The notes under the pieces are model-generated. The model was not told the DNA's origin. It ran no database searches and saw only the letters and a list, made by a program, of their open reading frames with translations. This document shows, piece after piece, positions 17,814 through 27,062 of a stretch of DNA of 64,000 nucleotides. Each line of letters begins with the position of its first letter. The stretch's first letter is position 1. A program made the position numbers and the translations under genes. Source of the DNA: Bdellovibrionales bacterium GWA2_49_15 (lineage in GTDB: Bacteria; Bdellovibrionota; Bacteriovoracia; Bacteriovoracales; Bacteriovoracaceae); the NCBI GenBank assembly GCA_001769855.1, contig MEPP01000001.1:660982-724981 (forward strand), in the 5' to 3' direction.

Positions 17814-18233
17814 TTATCGACACCGAACGATCGCCGTCTCCGCGTAATTACATCCTGAATCCATGCACTCGGAGCTGGAGTTAAAAAATTTCATCAAACC
17901 AAATACTTCCGTTCGCACACCCAGATTTAAGGCCACCAGGTCTTCAGTCGGGAAGGCAATATCGTAGTTGTTATCACAGCCGTTATTGGCATTGATGGTC
18001 GTTAGAAAGTAGCTGATCTCGGCGGGACCTTCACCGCGAGCATCTAAATCTTTCAACCACACCTCCGATCTGAGTTCGCGGATTTCAAAGCTTTTTGCCA
18101 AGGCCTCATTGTTACTTTCGGCCCTGCACTTCAGGACATTGGGGATGTCTTGTAACGTATAATCACGCGCACTTAGTGTTCCTGCGGCCAGAAAGCTGAA
18201 AGAAAGCACCAAAGTTTTGACAAGATTTCCCAT
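17814..18233 (-). CDS. Small exported protein of unknown function
   Basis: The 139-residue protein has a signal peptide (MGNLVKTLVLSFSFLAAGTLSA) and a mature part with five Cys, which fits a periplasmic disulfide-bonded protein. AAGGAG lies 7 bases upstream of the ATG. It converges on the scramblase gene with one base between the stops and is divergent from the efflux operon. Family not recognised. Confidence 0.65.
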   Translation of the reverse strand: MGNLVKTLVLSFSFLAAGTLSARDYTLQDIPNVLKCRAESNNEALAKSFEIRELRSEVWLKDLDARGEGPAEISYFLTTINANNGCDNNYDIAFPTEDLVALNLGVRTEVFGLMKFFNSSSECMDSGCNYAETAIVRCR

Positions 18234-18383
18234 GGCAAAGCTCCTTCTAAAGTGAATTTACTGAGCTTCATACCGCGCGAGCTTCTGCCAAACAACCGAC
18301 TTGAATTTTTTTCAACAGGCCCAATCTCCCCTTTACCATTCAGGGCGATTCTGCGATGAAATGCGGTTACCTGGAGTATAAGT

Positions 18384-19247
18384 ATGTTATTAAAAAATAA
18401 GACCTTGCTGTTTCTTGCGCTCTCTCTCCTCGCACATGGCATCCATGCCGCTGAGGAAAAGTCGCCGCCCAAAACGGTCAAAACTATCAAGGCCACCTCG
18501 CAGGTTTTTTTTGAGAGTTATACCTATCCGGCCCGAATTGAATTCGACACCTTGGCGCAAGTAAAGACCCCGGTGGAAGGTGAAGTCGTGGAGCTTAAAA
18601 CCTCCCTGGGCCGTGAGACCAAGCGCGGTCAAATTCTCGCCGTCATCAAAAACACTGACCCTCTTTTTCAATACAAGACGGCCAAGATAGTGGCCCCGCT
18701 CGATGGGGTGGTAACCGAAATTTTGATCAGCGACCACTCTGAGGTGAGCAAGGACCAAATCGTCCTGCGAGTGGCCCGCACCGATGCTTTCACCATCACG
18801 ACAGAAATTCCCGCCATCCATCTGGACTATTTTAAAAACTACCCTCAAGGGGAGCTGCGACTCGCCAATCAGGAAATCAAACTTCCCATCGTGATGAAAG
18901 GTCTGGCACCCCAGGTTGATCCGGCCACCGGTACGGCCCAGGCAAAATTCATGTTACGCGATAAGGCCCAGAGCAAGCTCATGACTCCCGGTCGTTTGGC
19001 CCAAGTGACCTTTAAGGGACCGGCGCAAAAAGGCATCGTCATTCCCGAGGTCGCTCTCAACTACAAAGGCAAAAAAACCCTTGTGGCAGTGGTGGACAAG
19101 AAAATCTACAGCAAAAAAGAAATCACCCTGGGTGAGAAACGCGACGGACAGGTTCTCATCACCTCAGGCCTGAAAGAAGGCGAAATGGTGGTGGAACGGG
19201 CCAGCGGTTTTGTCCCTGATGGCGCCACCGTTGAAACGGTGGAGTAG
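18384..19247 (+). CDS. RND efflux periplasmic adaptor (HlyD/MFP family)
   Basis: The 287-residue adaptor links an inner-membrane RND pump to an outer-membrane channel. A signal peptide (about residues 1-22) is followed by a lipoyl/biotin-like half-motif (VKTPVEGEVVELKTSLGRET and KIVAPLDGVVTEILISDHSE), then the beta-barrel and membrane-proximal domains (PATGTAQAKFML and VVDKKIYSKKEITLGEK). It is shorter than typical adaptors (about 370-400 residues). The long alpha-hairpin between lipoyl halves is essentially absent: only about 15 residues separate the halves, as in hairpin-less adaptors. It is the first gene of the operon and the pump starts 3 bases later. Confidence 0.9.
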   Translation: MLLKNKTLLFLALSLLAHGIHAAEEKSPPKTVKTIKATSQVFFESYTYPARIEFDTLAQVKTPVEGEVVELKTSLGRETKRGQILAVIKNTDPLFQYKTAKIVAPLDGVVTEILISDHSEVSKDQIVLRVARTDAFTITTEIPAIHLDYFKNYPQGELRLANQEIKLPIVMKGLAPQVDPATGTAQAKFMLRDKAQSKLMTPGRLAQVTFKGPAQKGIVIPEVALNYKGKKTLVAVVDKKIYSKKEITLGEKRDGQVLITSGLKEGEMVVERASGFVPDGATVETVE

Positions 19248-19250
19248 GCC

Positions 19251-22200
19251 ATGATGAAGACCATATACCAAGCAAATTTCCGGGTTTATTTATGCTTCGC
19301 CCTCCTCGCACTTTTAGGAATTGCCGCAGGACTTGATCTTCCCATCTCGCTCTACCCCAATAGCACCCGGCCCACGGTCCAGACGGGCATCAGCTACGGG
19401 GCCTTGCAGGCCCGTGAGTTTGTCGAAACCTATGGCATGGCGATTGAATCAAACCTGAAGGCGCTCCAAACCAAAACTCTCAAAGTCGAACAGGTCAAGG
19501 CCGAATACAATGCCACCAGCGCTGATTTCATGGTGGACTTCGCCTGGGGTGCCGATCCTAAAGAGGCGTTGCGTGAGGTTCAGGCCATCATGAATGCTCA
19601 AAGCTCCAGGTGGCCCAAGGAAATTCGCGACTCTCTCTGGGTCAATTTTTGGTCGCGCACCTCCGGCTTTGTCGCCATCAGTTTTTTTAGTGCCAAGCGA
19701 AGTTTGGATGAGCTCTACGAGATGCTCAATCCCGAATTTTTTCCCCATCTCCAGGCCATTCCCGATGCCCAGGAAGCGGTCCTTTGGAATCCGAATTATA
19801 AAGAAATTCGCATCACCCTCAATCCCGAGATGCTGGCGCTAACCGGTCTCTTGCCGTCGGATGTGGAAATGGCCATCTCAGAGGGGATGCGCGCCCCTCG
19901 CGGCGGCAATATACAGATTGAGGACAAGGGATTGCAGATTCAGGTCCCGCGAAGTATCAATGCGCTGGAAGATTTGAAAAAGCACCTGATCAAAACTCCC
20001 TCCCAAAAATTAATTCCGCTCTCCGATGTGGCAACTATCGAGCAGACCCTCCCCTCCAAGGGTGAGCAGGTTTTCAAAACCAACGGCAATAAAAGTCTTA
20101 TTCTCTTCGCCTCACCCAAGAGCGGTGCCAACGTCAAAAACTTAGGCGAGGACATCCTGAAAATCACTAAGGATGTCATGGCCCGCATGCCTGCGGACGT
20201 TCAGTATCGCGTGCTGGTTGATCCCTCAGAATTTATCCGCAACTCAGTCAGCAATGTTTTGCAGGAAGTTTTTCTGGCGGCCTTTCTGGCGGTGCTCGTC
20301 CTCTTTTTGTTCGTGGGCAATTTGCAAAACACCATTACCGCCGCCCTGGAAATTCCCCTCTCCATGGTTTTGGCCTTTATCCTCATGAAATTCGCCGGCA
20401 TTAATATCAATCTTATCTCCCTGGGCGGTCTGGCCTTATCGGCCGGCATGAACGTCGACGCCTCGATTGTCGTCATGGAAAATATTTTCGCCCACATGGA
20501 AAAGATCAAGCACCGGCTGACCTCCGCCGAGGCCCTGCATCTCGTGACAGAATCAGTCAAAGAAGTGCGCGGCCCGGTGATTGGCAGCACCATTGCTTCT
20601 CTGGTGGTTTTTTTGCCGCTCGCCCTAACCAAAGATCTGACCAATGCCGTTTTGGGTGATTTAAGTATGGCGGTGGTTTTTTCCCATGGCCTTTCGGCGG
20701 TTGTGGCGCTCTTTTTAGTTCCCACCATCCGCCTCCATCTGCTTATTCGTCGCGGCGGACTGGAGCAACTCTCGGCACCACCCATTGCTCGCCAGATCAA
20801 CTGGCTGGAGAGAACTTACGAGCGCCTGCTCAACTTATACATCTCAAAACGTTGGCCGATTGTGGCCGCGCCGATGGCGCTTGCGGTGCTTTTGGCGGGC
20901 CTTCTTTATTTCGGGCTGCCCAAATTGGAAAAGGAAATCATCGGTTTGCCTGATACCGACTGGATCATCTTGGGCGTGAACGCTCAAGGCATGAACAACG
21001 TCAAAGAGATGGAAGGGCAAATTGATGAAGCGGAAAATGAACTTTTAAAAAAGTTCGGCGATAAAATTCTTTATACCTTCGTGCAAATTCATCAAAAAAG
21101 TAACGGCAATATCATGGCCCGTCTGAAAGATAAGTCTGACATGGACGAGATGTGGAAAAAGATTGAAGGCAATTTTGCCAACACTCCTACCATTCGTTAC
21201 TGGGTTGTCCCCTGGAATCCGGCCGAGCTGCCCATTCCCAACCCACCCAGTCTAGAAATCAGTATCAAGGGCGGTTCTCCTGAAGATCGCGCCATGGTGG
21301 CAAAAGAAATCAACTCCGGTCTGACTGAGAAAGAAATTTTTCCCAATGTGTGGAATGAGCCGGGAACCTTCATGCCTGAAGGCATCGTCTTTACTCCTTA
21401 CTCCGAGCTATGGCCGGAACTCCAGCGCGCCGGGGCCACCTTCACGACCTATGATCTGGCCGATTTAACCCGCGTGGCCACCGAAGGAAAGAGCATCGGA
21501 ACCCTGACCCAGGATACGAAAAGTATGGGTATCAACATGCAATTTCCGGACGGCTACCTAAAGACACTTCCGGATATAAAAGCGCTTCCTGTCAGAGTTG
21601 GCGCTAAGATTATCCCGCTTATGGCATTGGGAAATATCGTTCGCCGGCCCGTGGCCCATGATATCGTTCGAGAAGACGGGCAGGAAGTAACCAAAGTTTT
21701 TGGAAAAGTGAAAAAGGGTGCCGAAAAAGAAAAGGCCACACGTCTGACCCAAGCCAAAGATTATGTAAGTAATTTTACTAAAACCTTCAAAAAAGATTTA
21801 GAACTCTCAACCACTCCGATTATCGCCATTGAGGATGCGGAACGGGACATTACGGCGGCCTTAAAACAACTTTACTGGAGCGTGGCGACTTCCATTCTTC
21901 TGATCTTCTTCGTTCTCTACCTGCAATTTGGAAGTATTGTTCAGGCCCTCATCATTCTTTCCGCCGCCCCGATTGGTCTGGCCGGCGTTCTCATCTCACT
22001 TCTGGTCTTCAAGAGCACAATCTCGCTCAACTCAAGCCTGGGAGTTATTTTACTCAGCGGTATTACCGTGGCGAATTCAATCATGCTGGCCGATTTAACC
22101 TTGCGCCTTGTGGCCGATGGGCACTCCCCCTCTGACGCCGCCCTGATGGCAGCGAAACGGCGCCTGCGCCCGATCTTGATTACCTCACTCACCACCATCC

Positions 22201-22430
22201 TCGGCATGATCCCTGTGGCCGTCGGAATGGGTGAAGGTGGAAAAATTCTTCGCCCTTTGGGTTTAGCGGTTAGCGGCGGATTGTGGTTTTCCATGACCTT
22301 TACCTTATTCGTAGTCCCGGGTCTCGAGGTTCTGACTCTGCAACGAAAGAAAAAATTAATCGAGAACAAGGAGAAGGACCAGGAAGAGATAAGTGAGACG
22401 CTCGCAAGCGAGGAACCCGCATGGCAATAA
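19251..22430 (+). CDS. RND-family efflux pump, inner-membrane permease
   Basis: The 1059-residue protein has the AcrB/CusA layout: an N-terminal span (about 10-28), a first periplasmic loop, a block of spans around 335-500, a second loop, and C-terminal spans from about 860. The transport motif in the fourth span reads GMNVDASIVVMEN with Asp403. Drug pumps of the AcrB type carry two Asp (VDDA), while metal pumps of the CusA type carry one (VDAA), so this resembles the single-Asp group. Substrate is unknown. ATG 19251 follows GGAGTAGG, and the last 10 bases overlap the channel gene. About 30 residues of charged C-terminal tail follow the last span. Confidence 0.92.
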   Translation: MMKTIYQANFRVYLCFALLALLGIAAGLDLPISLYPNSTRPTVQTGISYGALQAREFVETYGMAIESNLKALQTKTLKVEQVKAEYNATSADFMVDFAWGADPKEALREVQAIMNAQSSRWPKEIRDSLWVNFWSRTSGFVAISFFSAKRSLDELYEMLNPEFFPHLQAIPDAQEAVLWNPNYKEIRITLNPEMLALTGLLPSDVEMAISEGMRAPRGGNIQIEDKGLQIQVPRSINALEDLKKHLIKTPSQKLIPLSDVATIEQTLPSKGEQVFKTNGNKSLILFASPKSGANVKNLGEDILKITKDVMARMPADVQYRVLVDPSEFIRNSVSNVLQEVFLAAFLAVLVLFLFVGNLQNTITAALEIPLSMVLAFILMKFAGININLISLGGLALSAGMNVDASIVVMENIFAHMEKIKHRLTSAEALHLVTESVKEVRGPVIGSTIASLVVFLPLALTKDLTNAVLGDLSMAVVFSHGLSAVVALFLVPTIRLHLLIRRGGLEQLSAPPIARQINWLERTYERLLNLYISKRWPIVAAPMALAVLLAGLLYFGLPKLEKEIIGLPDTDWIILGVNAQGMNNVKEMEGQIDEAENELLKKFGDKILYTFVQIHQKSNGNIMARLKDKSDMDEMWKKIEGNFANTPTIRYWVVPWNPAELPIPNPPSLEISIKGGSPEDRAMVAKEINSGLTEKEIFPNVWNEPGTFMPEGIVFTPYSELWPELQRAGATFTTYDLADLTRVATEGKSIGTLTQDTKSMGINMQFPDGYLKTLPDIKALPVRVGAKIIPLMALGNIVRRPVAHDIVREDGQEVTKVFGKVKKGAEKEKATRLTQAKDYVSNFTKTFKKDLELSTTPIIAIEDAERDITAALKQLYWSVATSILLIFFVLYLQFGSIVQALIILSAAPIGLAGVLISLLVFKSTISLNSSLGVILLSGITVANSIMLADLTLRLVADGHSPSDAALMAAKRRLRPILITSLTTILGMIPVAVGMGEGGKILRPLGLAVSGGLWFSMTFTLFVVPGLEVLTLQRKKKLIENKEKDQEEISETLASEEPAWQ

Positions 22431-23689
22431 GAACCTGCGCGGCCCTCATTCTTTTTTCATTTTGCTTCATGGCCTCCGCTGCCACGGCCAAGAACACCAT
22501 CTCCTTTGATCAGGCCCTTCAGTTAATTTTGCAAAATGATTTTTCTCTTAAATCAAGCGAAGACAATGTGGAAAGAATGAAGGCGCGACAGCTCGGGGCC
22601 TTCGCCCAATTTCTTCCCAATGTCACGGTGTCCGCAACCCAAAATCGCGATAGCGAATTTCAAGATGCCGGCCAGACTACCGCAGGAACTTTGGACTTCA
22701 GCCTGTGGCGAAATGGAGTGGATCTTTTAGGACTAAAGGCGCAGGAGTTTTCCAAGCAGAGCGCCGTGGAACACCTGACCTTTGAAAATTTAAATGCCGA
22801 ATCCCGCGCCACTCAGAGTCTTTTTGATTATCTCTGGCGCATCCAGGAAATTGAGATCAAACGCACCCAGGTGGAGGTTCGTCAGGAGCTCTTTAAAATC
22901 ACCAAAGCCCGATATGCCCAAGGACTCATTCCGGAGCATCAGGTGCTTTCCTCCGAGGTCGATCTGGAAAATGCCCAGTCCACGCTCACCTTTGCCACGC
23001 TGGAGTTTCAGGAGGCCAAGGCCGAACTGGAGAGGTCCCTCGGTCTCTTGTCAGGAGAGCGGGAAGTTGAGCAGAGCTGGCCGTACCTTAAAGAGTTAAA
23101 AGGCCTGACCATGCAAAGTCTTCTCACTCTCAAACCGGAGAAAAGTGGCCGACCGGATTTTCAGGAAGTGTTTTTGGCGATGCAGGCCTCAGATTTAAAT
23201 GTCATGCGGGCCAAGGGTGATTTTCTTCCCACCATCGACTTTCGCGCTCAGCGATCCAAGCAGATGCTCTACGGAACAAATCAATATGAAACAAGTTTTG
23301 CTTTTACCGTGACCATTCCCATCTTCGAGAGGCTCAGCAATTATGTAAGCTATCGCGAAAGTGAATATCAATCCTTCCAGGCAAGATATCAGCTCCTGGC
23401 CTTGGACCAAAAGTTTGAGGCCGATTTCCGCGCGAAACATCAGTCTCTCACCCAGGCCCTGGAGCGCCACCAGGCACGGGAAGACATTTTGAAAAAGGGT
23501 GAAAGGCTCTTTAATCTCATGAAAGGCCACTACAGCGCCGGCAAGTTGAACTATCAAGATTTTGCTCTGGAGCAGGAGCGCTTTTTCAACTCACGCCTAA
23601 ACTACGCCCAGGGGCTAAGAGACGTGCATAACTCGCTGGTGGCCTACTGCCATGCTTTGGGATTGTCGCTTAAGACCTGCTTAAAATAA
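22421..23689 (+). CDS. TolC-family outer-membrane channel of the efflux system
   Basis: The 422-residue protein has a signal peptide (about residues 1-22, ending ATA) and the two helical/strand halves of the outer-membrane efflux family (FDQALQLILQNDFSLKSS at the start and the repeated KARYAQGLIPEHQVLSSE / KGHYSAGKLNYQDFALEQ pattern). The two sides of this internal repeat correspond to the trimer's coiled-coil barrel. It overlaps the pump gene by 10 bases and closes the three-gene efflux operon. GAGG precedes ATG 22421. Confidence 0.9.
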   Translation: MAIRTCAALILFSFCFMASAATAKNTISFDQALQLILQNDFSLKSSEDNVERMKARQLGAFAQFLPNVTVSATQNRDSEFQDAGQTTAGTLDFSLWRNGVDLLGLKAQEFSKQSAVEHLTFENLNAESRATQSLFDYLWRIQEIEIKRTQVEVRQELFKITKARYAQGLIPEHQVLSSEVDLENAQSTLTFATLEFQEAKAELERSLGLLSGEREVEQSWPYLKELKGLTMQSLLTLKPEKSGRPDFQEVFLAMQASDLNVMRAKGDFLPTIDFRAQRSKQMLYGTNQYETSFAFTVTIPIFERLSNYVSYRESEYQSFQARYQLLALDQKFEADFRAKHQSLTQALERHQAREDILKKGERLFNLMKGHYSAGKLNYQDFALEQERFFNSRLNYAQGLRDVHNSLVAYCHALGLSLKTCLK

Positions 23690-23726
23690 AAAATCCAACG
23701 CACCAGACTTCCGATTGCAAGGATGC

Positions 23727-24536
23727 TCATCCTCTAACGATGGCCGTGCCTCGACTGCCGGGCAGGTTAATTTCGTTTTGGATCGTATCGGGAGACTCGA
23801 TACCCACGATATGAAAAGAATCCAGGCCACCCTTCAAAAGTTTGAAGCCCTCTTCCAGCTTAGGAATCATGCCACCTTTGATCGTGCCGTTCTTAATTTT
23901 TTCCTGAGCATCACTCACACTTAAGGTTTTGTATTTTGACTGGATGTTGTTGATGTCTTCAAAGACACCACCAATTTGAGTAATCAAAACCAGCTTGGTC
24001 GCCTTGAGGGCCTGGGCGATTTGCACCGCCACCGTATCGGCGTTTATATTCAAAATGGTGCCATCATCGGAACTACAGAGCGGGCTTAGAACTGGAATAT
24101 ATCGCCCGGCGAGCAGGTACTGCAGATATTTTGGCCGGATCTCCACAATGTCTCCCACAAAGCCAAAATCCACCACCTTGCCTTCACTGCCGCTTACGGT
24201 CTTGGGCGGACGCTTATTGGCACAAATAACGCCAATCCCACTGACACTGACACCGGGAAGTTTGAATTTGTGAAGCATGGCCAGGACGTTACTATTGATC
24301 ACCCCTGGAAGAGTCATTTTCATGACCTCCAACGTTTCCGCGCAGGTCACTCTTCGACCTCCCACCATCTTGGGCCCAAGATTGAGTCGCTTGGAAAGTG
24401 CGGTGGCCTGGGGCCCTCCCCCATGCACTAAAACAATATCCTGATTCTGGCGGTGCAGCTCGGCCACGGAATGAATCAGATTGCCAAGCCCCTCTGGTGA
24501 TTCGGCAACCTCTCCCCCAAATTTAATGACAATCAT
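23727..24536 (-). CDS. argB: Acetylglutamate kinase
   Basis: Phosphorylates N-acetylglutamate with ATP, the second step of arginine synthesis. The 269-residue protein shows the amino-acid-kinase fold: VIKFGGE at the start with Lys5, the HGGGPQ loop (39-44), the NINADTVAVQIAQAL nucleotide/substrate segment, and GGMIPKLE near the C-terminus. Length fits the family (about 260-300). I place the start at ATG 24536, with GAGG upstream, rather than 17 codons earlier. The gene begins 7 bases after argC, and both steps are adjacent in the pathway. Confidence 0.93.
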   Translation of the reverse strand: MIVIKFGGEVAESPEGLGNLIHSVAELHRQNQDIVLVHGGGPQATALSKRLNLGPKMVGGRRVTCAETLEVMKMTLPGVINSNVLAMLHKFKLPGVSVSGIGVICANKRPPKTVSGSEGKVVDFGFVGDIVEIRPKYLQYLLAGRYIPVLSPLCSSDDGTILNINADTVAVQIAQALKATKLVLITQIGGVFEDINNIQSKYKTLSVSDAQEKIKNGTIKGGMIPKLEEGFKLLKGGLDSFHIVGIESPDTIQNEINLPGSRGTAIVRG

Positions 24537-24543
24537 AAAAACC

Positions 24544-25599
24544 TCACGGCCACGAGCCAAAATCATCCAGTCCGGCGGTCTCTTCAAGGCCGAACATTAA
24601 ATTCATGTTTTGAACGGCCTGGCCGGCGGCGCCCTTCACCAAATTATCGATGGCCGAAACAACGGCAAAACTCTTGCTACCACTTCTCTCCTCTCTGAGG
24701 GCCCAGCCAATCTCAACAAAGTTGGTATGGGCGATATTGACGACCTCGGGAAGACCTTTGGGAGAAACCAGGCGGATGAAGGGATGGCCCTTATAATATT
24801 CGCGATAAATTTTTTCAAGTTCGGCTTCGGTAATCGAGGCCGGCAAATCCACCACCGAGTTTGTCAAAATGCCACGTGAAAGGGGTGCCGAAATGGGGAT
24901 AAAGTCGATGGACAAATCTTTTCCGCCGGCGGCAATTAAAGTTTGCTCCATCTCCGGCTGATGTTGATGACTAAGGGGCTTGTAGCTTTTTAAGTTATTA
25001 ACTCGAATGGGATGATGAGTTCCCTCCTGGGGGGCGACACCACTTCCACTACTGCCCGTGGGCCCGATCGCCCGGACCTTGCCTTTCAGGAGGCCATTTT
25101 TGGCGAGAGGAAGAAGCGCCAGAGCAACCGAGGTGGGAAAACATCCGGGGTTGGCAACATACTGGGCCTTCTTGATTTCAGCTCGATTAAGTTCCGGCAG
25201 ACCGTAGATAAATTTTTCTAAATTTTCGGGATTGCTGTGGGTGGCCTTGTAGTAGCTATTATAGATGGCGGCATTTTTTATCCGATAATCGCCGGAGAAA
25301 TCAATAATTTTAATATTCAGCTTCATCAGCTCAGGAACTTTGAGAAAAGAAACGTGATGAGGCAAGGCCAGAAAAACGACCTGACAATCTTTGGTCAGCT
25401 CCTGGGGCGAAATATCTTCCAGGATATAAGGCAGGCGATCACCAAAGCAGCGATGGACCTGGCCGACATTTTTTCCCACATGATCAATACTGGAAATGCG
25501 ATTGAGGTGAACATCGGGGTGCTGAACCAGGCGTTTTATCAGCTCGGCCGCGGCATATCCGCTCCCCCCCATTAAAGCTGCTTTTATTTTTTTTGTCAT
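24544..25599 (-). CDS. argC: N-acetyl-gamma-glutamyl-phosphate reductase
   Basis: Reduces N-acetylglutamyl-phosphate to the semialdehyde with NADPH, the third step of arginine synthesis. The 351-residue protein has the NADP-binding GGSGYAAAEL (11-20) and the active-site NPGCFPTS with Cys153; HHPIRVN-type segments follow. Length matches the long argC form. GGAGG lies 7 bases before ATG 25599. The 35-bp-arm palindrome lies immediately upstream, between this gene and tryptophanase. No argJ, argD or argA is visible here, so the rest of the pathway must be elsewhere. Confidence 0.93.
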   Translation of the reverse strand: MTKKIKAALMGGSGYAAAELIKRLVQHPDVHLNRISSIDHVGKNVGQVHRCFGDRLPYILEDISPQELTKDCQVVFLALPHHVSFLKVPELMKLNIKIIDFSGDYRIKNAAIYNSYYKATHSNPENLEKFIYGLPELNRAEIKKAQYVANPGCFPTSVALALLPLAKNGLLKGKVRAIGPTGSSGSGVAPQEGTHHPIRVNNLKSYKPLSHQHQPEMEQTLIAAGGKDLSIDFIPISAPLSRGILTNSVVDLPASITEAELEKIYREYYKGHPFIRLVSPKGLPEVVNIAHTNFVEIGWALREERSGSKSFAVVSAIDNLVKGAAGQAVQNMNLMFGLEETAGLDDFGSWP

Positions 25600-25616
25600 A
25601 CTCTCTCCTCCCCTAC

Positions 25617-25690
25617 TAGGTACGTGATACTTATCCTGAGCACCTAGTCATCTGAATGACTAGGTGCTCAGGATAAGTATCACGTACCTA
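25617..25690. repeat. Perfect palindrome, 35-bp arms, copy 1
   Basis: The left arm (25617-25651) is the exact reverse complement of the right arm (25656-25690) around the loop CTGA. The outermost bases are T/A and an inner pair reads TTATCC/GGATAA. The right edge contains the tryptophanase stop codon (CTA, read as TAG on the minus strand), and the left edge ends 17 bases before the argC start. A nearly identical palindrome occurs at 34225-34297. No T-run follows on the argC side. See findings. Confidence 0.95.
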
Positions 25691-27049
25691 AACTCTCTCT
25701 AGTTTGGCTGAAAAATGGCGTAAAAAAGGCGGCTCCTCCACGATCTTAAAACCGCGAAGCTGATTTTTCATCTCGCTCACCTTCACAATCACCTCGCCCA
25801 CATAATCGATATGACTCTGGGTATAGACTCGCCTTGGAACGGCCAGACGCACCAGCTCCATCTTAGAATTTTGCCCAAACATAAAACTGCCGATCTCCAC
25901 CGAGCGCAGACCGCCCACGCGATAGAGTTCGGTCGCCAGGGCCTGGCCAGGGAGCTGATGAGTGGGAATATGGGGCAGCAGCGCCTTGGCGTCCAGATAG
26001 ACGGCGTGGCCTCCCACGGGAGTTAGAATGGGAATGTCATGCTTGATCAAGTGCCGGCCTAAATATTCCATGGAGGCAATCCGATAGTGGAGATAATCTT
26101 CGTCAACCACCTCGCGCAAACCTTGAGCGATGGCCTCCAGATCACGTCCGGCCAAACCGCCATAGGTCGGAAAGCCTTCGGTAAGAATGCCAAGATTTTT
26201 TACGTGCGCAGCCAGCTCGGGATCATTCAAGGTCAGCCAGCCTCCGATGTTCACCAGCGCATCTTTTTTGGCCGACATCAGCGAGCCGTCGGTACAGGAA
26301 AACACCTCCTGGGCTATTTCTTTAATGGTGCGATGGCCTTGGCCGGGCTCGCGTTTCTTGATGAAATAGGCGTTCTCGGCAAAGCGACAGGCATCCAGAA
26401 AGAAAGGAATTTTATGGGCGCGACAAATTTTGCTGACCTGTTTGATATTTTCCAAAGCCACGGGCTGGCCGCCGCCGGAATTATTGGTCACGGTCATGAG
26501 CACCATGGGAATATTCTCTACTCCCTTGTCGCGGATAAAATTTTTCAGCTTGTCTAAATCCATATTTCCCTTGAAGGGATGATCGGAGCGGGGATTCTTT
26601 CCTTCCTCAATCACCAGGTCTATCGCCTCGGCACCGGTGTACTCGATGTTAGCGCGGGTGGTATCGAAGTGATTATTGTTTAAAATGTATTTACCTTTTT
26701 TACCAATGATGGTGAACAAGATGCGTTCAGCGGCCCGCCCCTGATGGGTGGGAAAAATAAATGAATGGGACGTCAGCCCCTTGACCTCGCGCTCAAAGGC
26801 AAAAAAAGATCGCGCTCCGGCGTAGGACTCGTCACCATCAATCATGCCGGCCCACTGCTTCGAGGACATGGCCCCCGTGCCACTATCTGTGAGCAGGTCA
26901 ATCAAGATGGCCTCGGCCGGAATAAGAAATAAATTGTAATGGGCGCGCTTCAACCATTCTTCGCGCTCGGGTAGCGACAGGCGGGCGAGGGGCTCAACCA
27001 TTTTAATGCGGAAGGGTTCGATGATAGTCTTAAATTCAAAATCTTTCAT
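25688..27049 (-). CDS. tnaA: Tryptophanase (tryptophan indole-lyase)
   Basis: A PLP enzyme cleaving tryptophan to indole, pyruvate and ammonia. The 453-residue protein carries PTHQGRAAE (100-108), the PLP-lysine segment MSAKKDALVNIGG with Lys262, and FAENAYFIK (223-231). Two features favour tryptophanase over the close relative tyrosine phenol-lyase: His in LRHFSAKL near the C-terminus (His445, where the phenol-lyase has Phe) and VEIGSF where the phenol-lyase has its phenol-binding Arg. Some stretches (NIGGWL) look more like the phenol-lyase, so a related substrate is possible. The start is 14 bases after the CrtC/AttH-like gene, in the oxidase operon. No TnaC leader peptide is seen. Confidence 0.85.
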   Translation of the reverse strand: MKDFEFKTIIEPFRIKMVEPLARLSLPEREEWLKRAHYNLFLIPAEAILIDLLTDSGTGAMSSKQWAGMIDGDESYAGARSFFAFEREVKGLTSHSFIFPTHQGRAAERILFTIIGKKGKYILNNNHFDTTRANIEYTGAEAIDLVIEEGKNPRSDHPFKGNMDLDKLKNFIRDKGVENIPMVLMTVTNNSGGGQPVALENIKQVSKICRAHKIPFFLDACRFAENAYFIKKREPGQGHRTIKEIAQEVFSCTDGSLMSAKKDALVNIGGWLTLNDPELAAHVKNLGILTEGFPTYGGLAGRDLEAIAQGLREVVDEDYLHYRIASMEYLGRHLIKHDIPILTPVGGHAVYLDAKALLPHIPTHQLPGQALATELYRVGGLRSVEIGSFMFGQNSKMELVRLAVPRRVYTQSHIDYVGEVIVKVSEMKNQLRGFKIVEEPPFLRHFSAKLERV

Positions 27050-27062
27050 AGAGATATCCTGT

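Noticed and set aside
20201-20800. 199-codon minus-strand frame inside the RND pump gene
   Set aside because: It is antisense to a well supported transmembrane pump gene and has the Arg/Ser/Thr-rich composition of a shadow frame.
25688-27049. Tyrosine phenol-lyase instead of tryptophanase
   Set aside because: The C-terminal LRHF histidine and VEIGSF, where the phenol-lyase has its substrate-binding Arg, favour tryptophanase, although the lysine-region wording is mixed.
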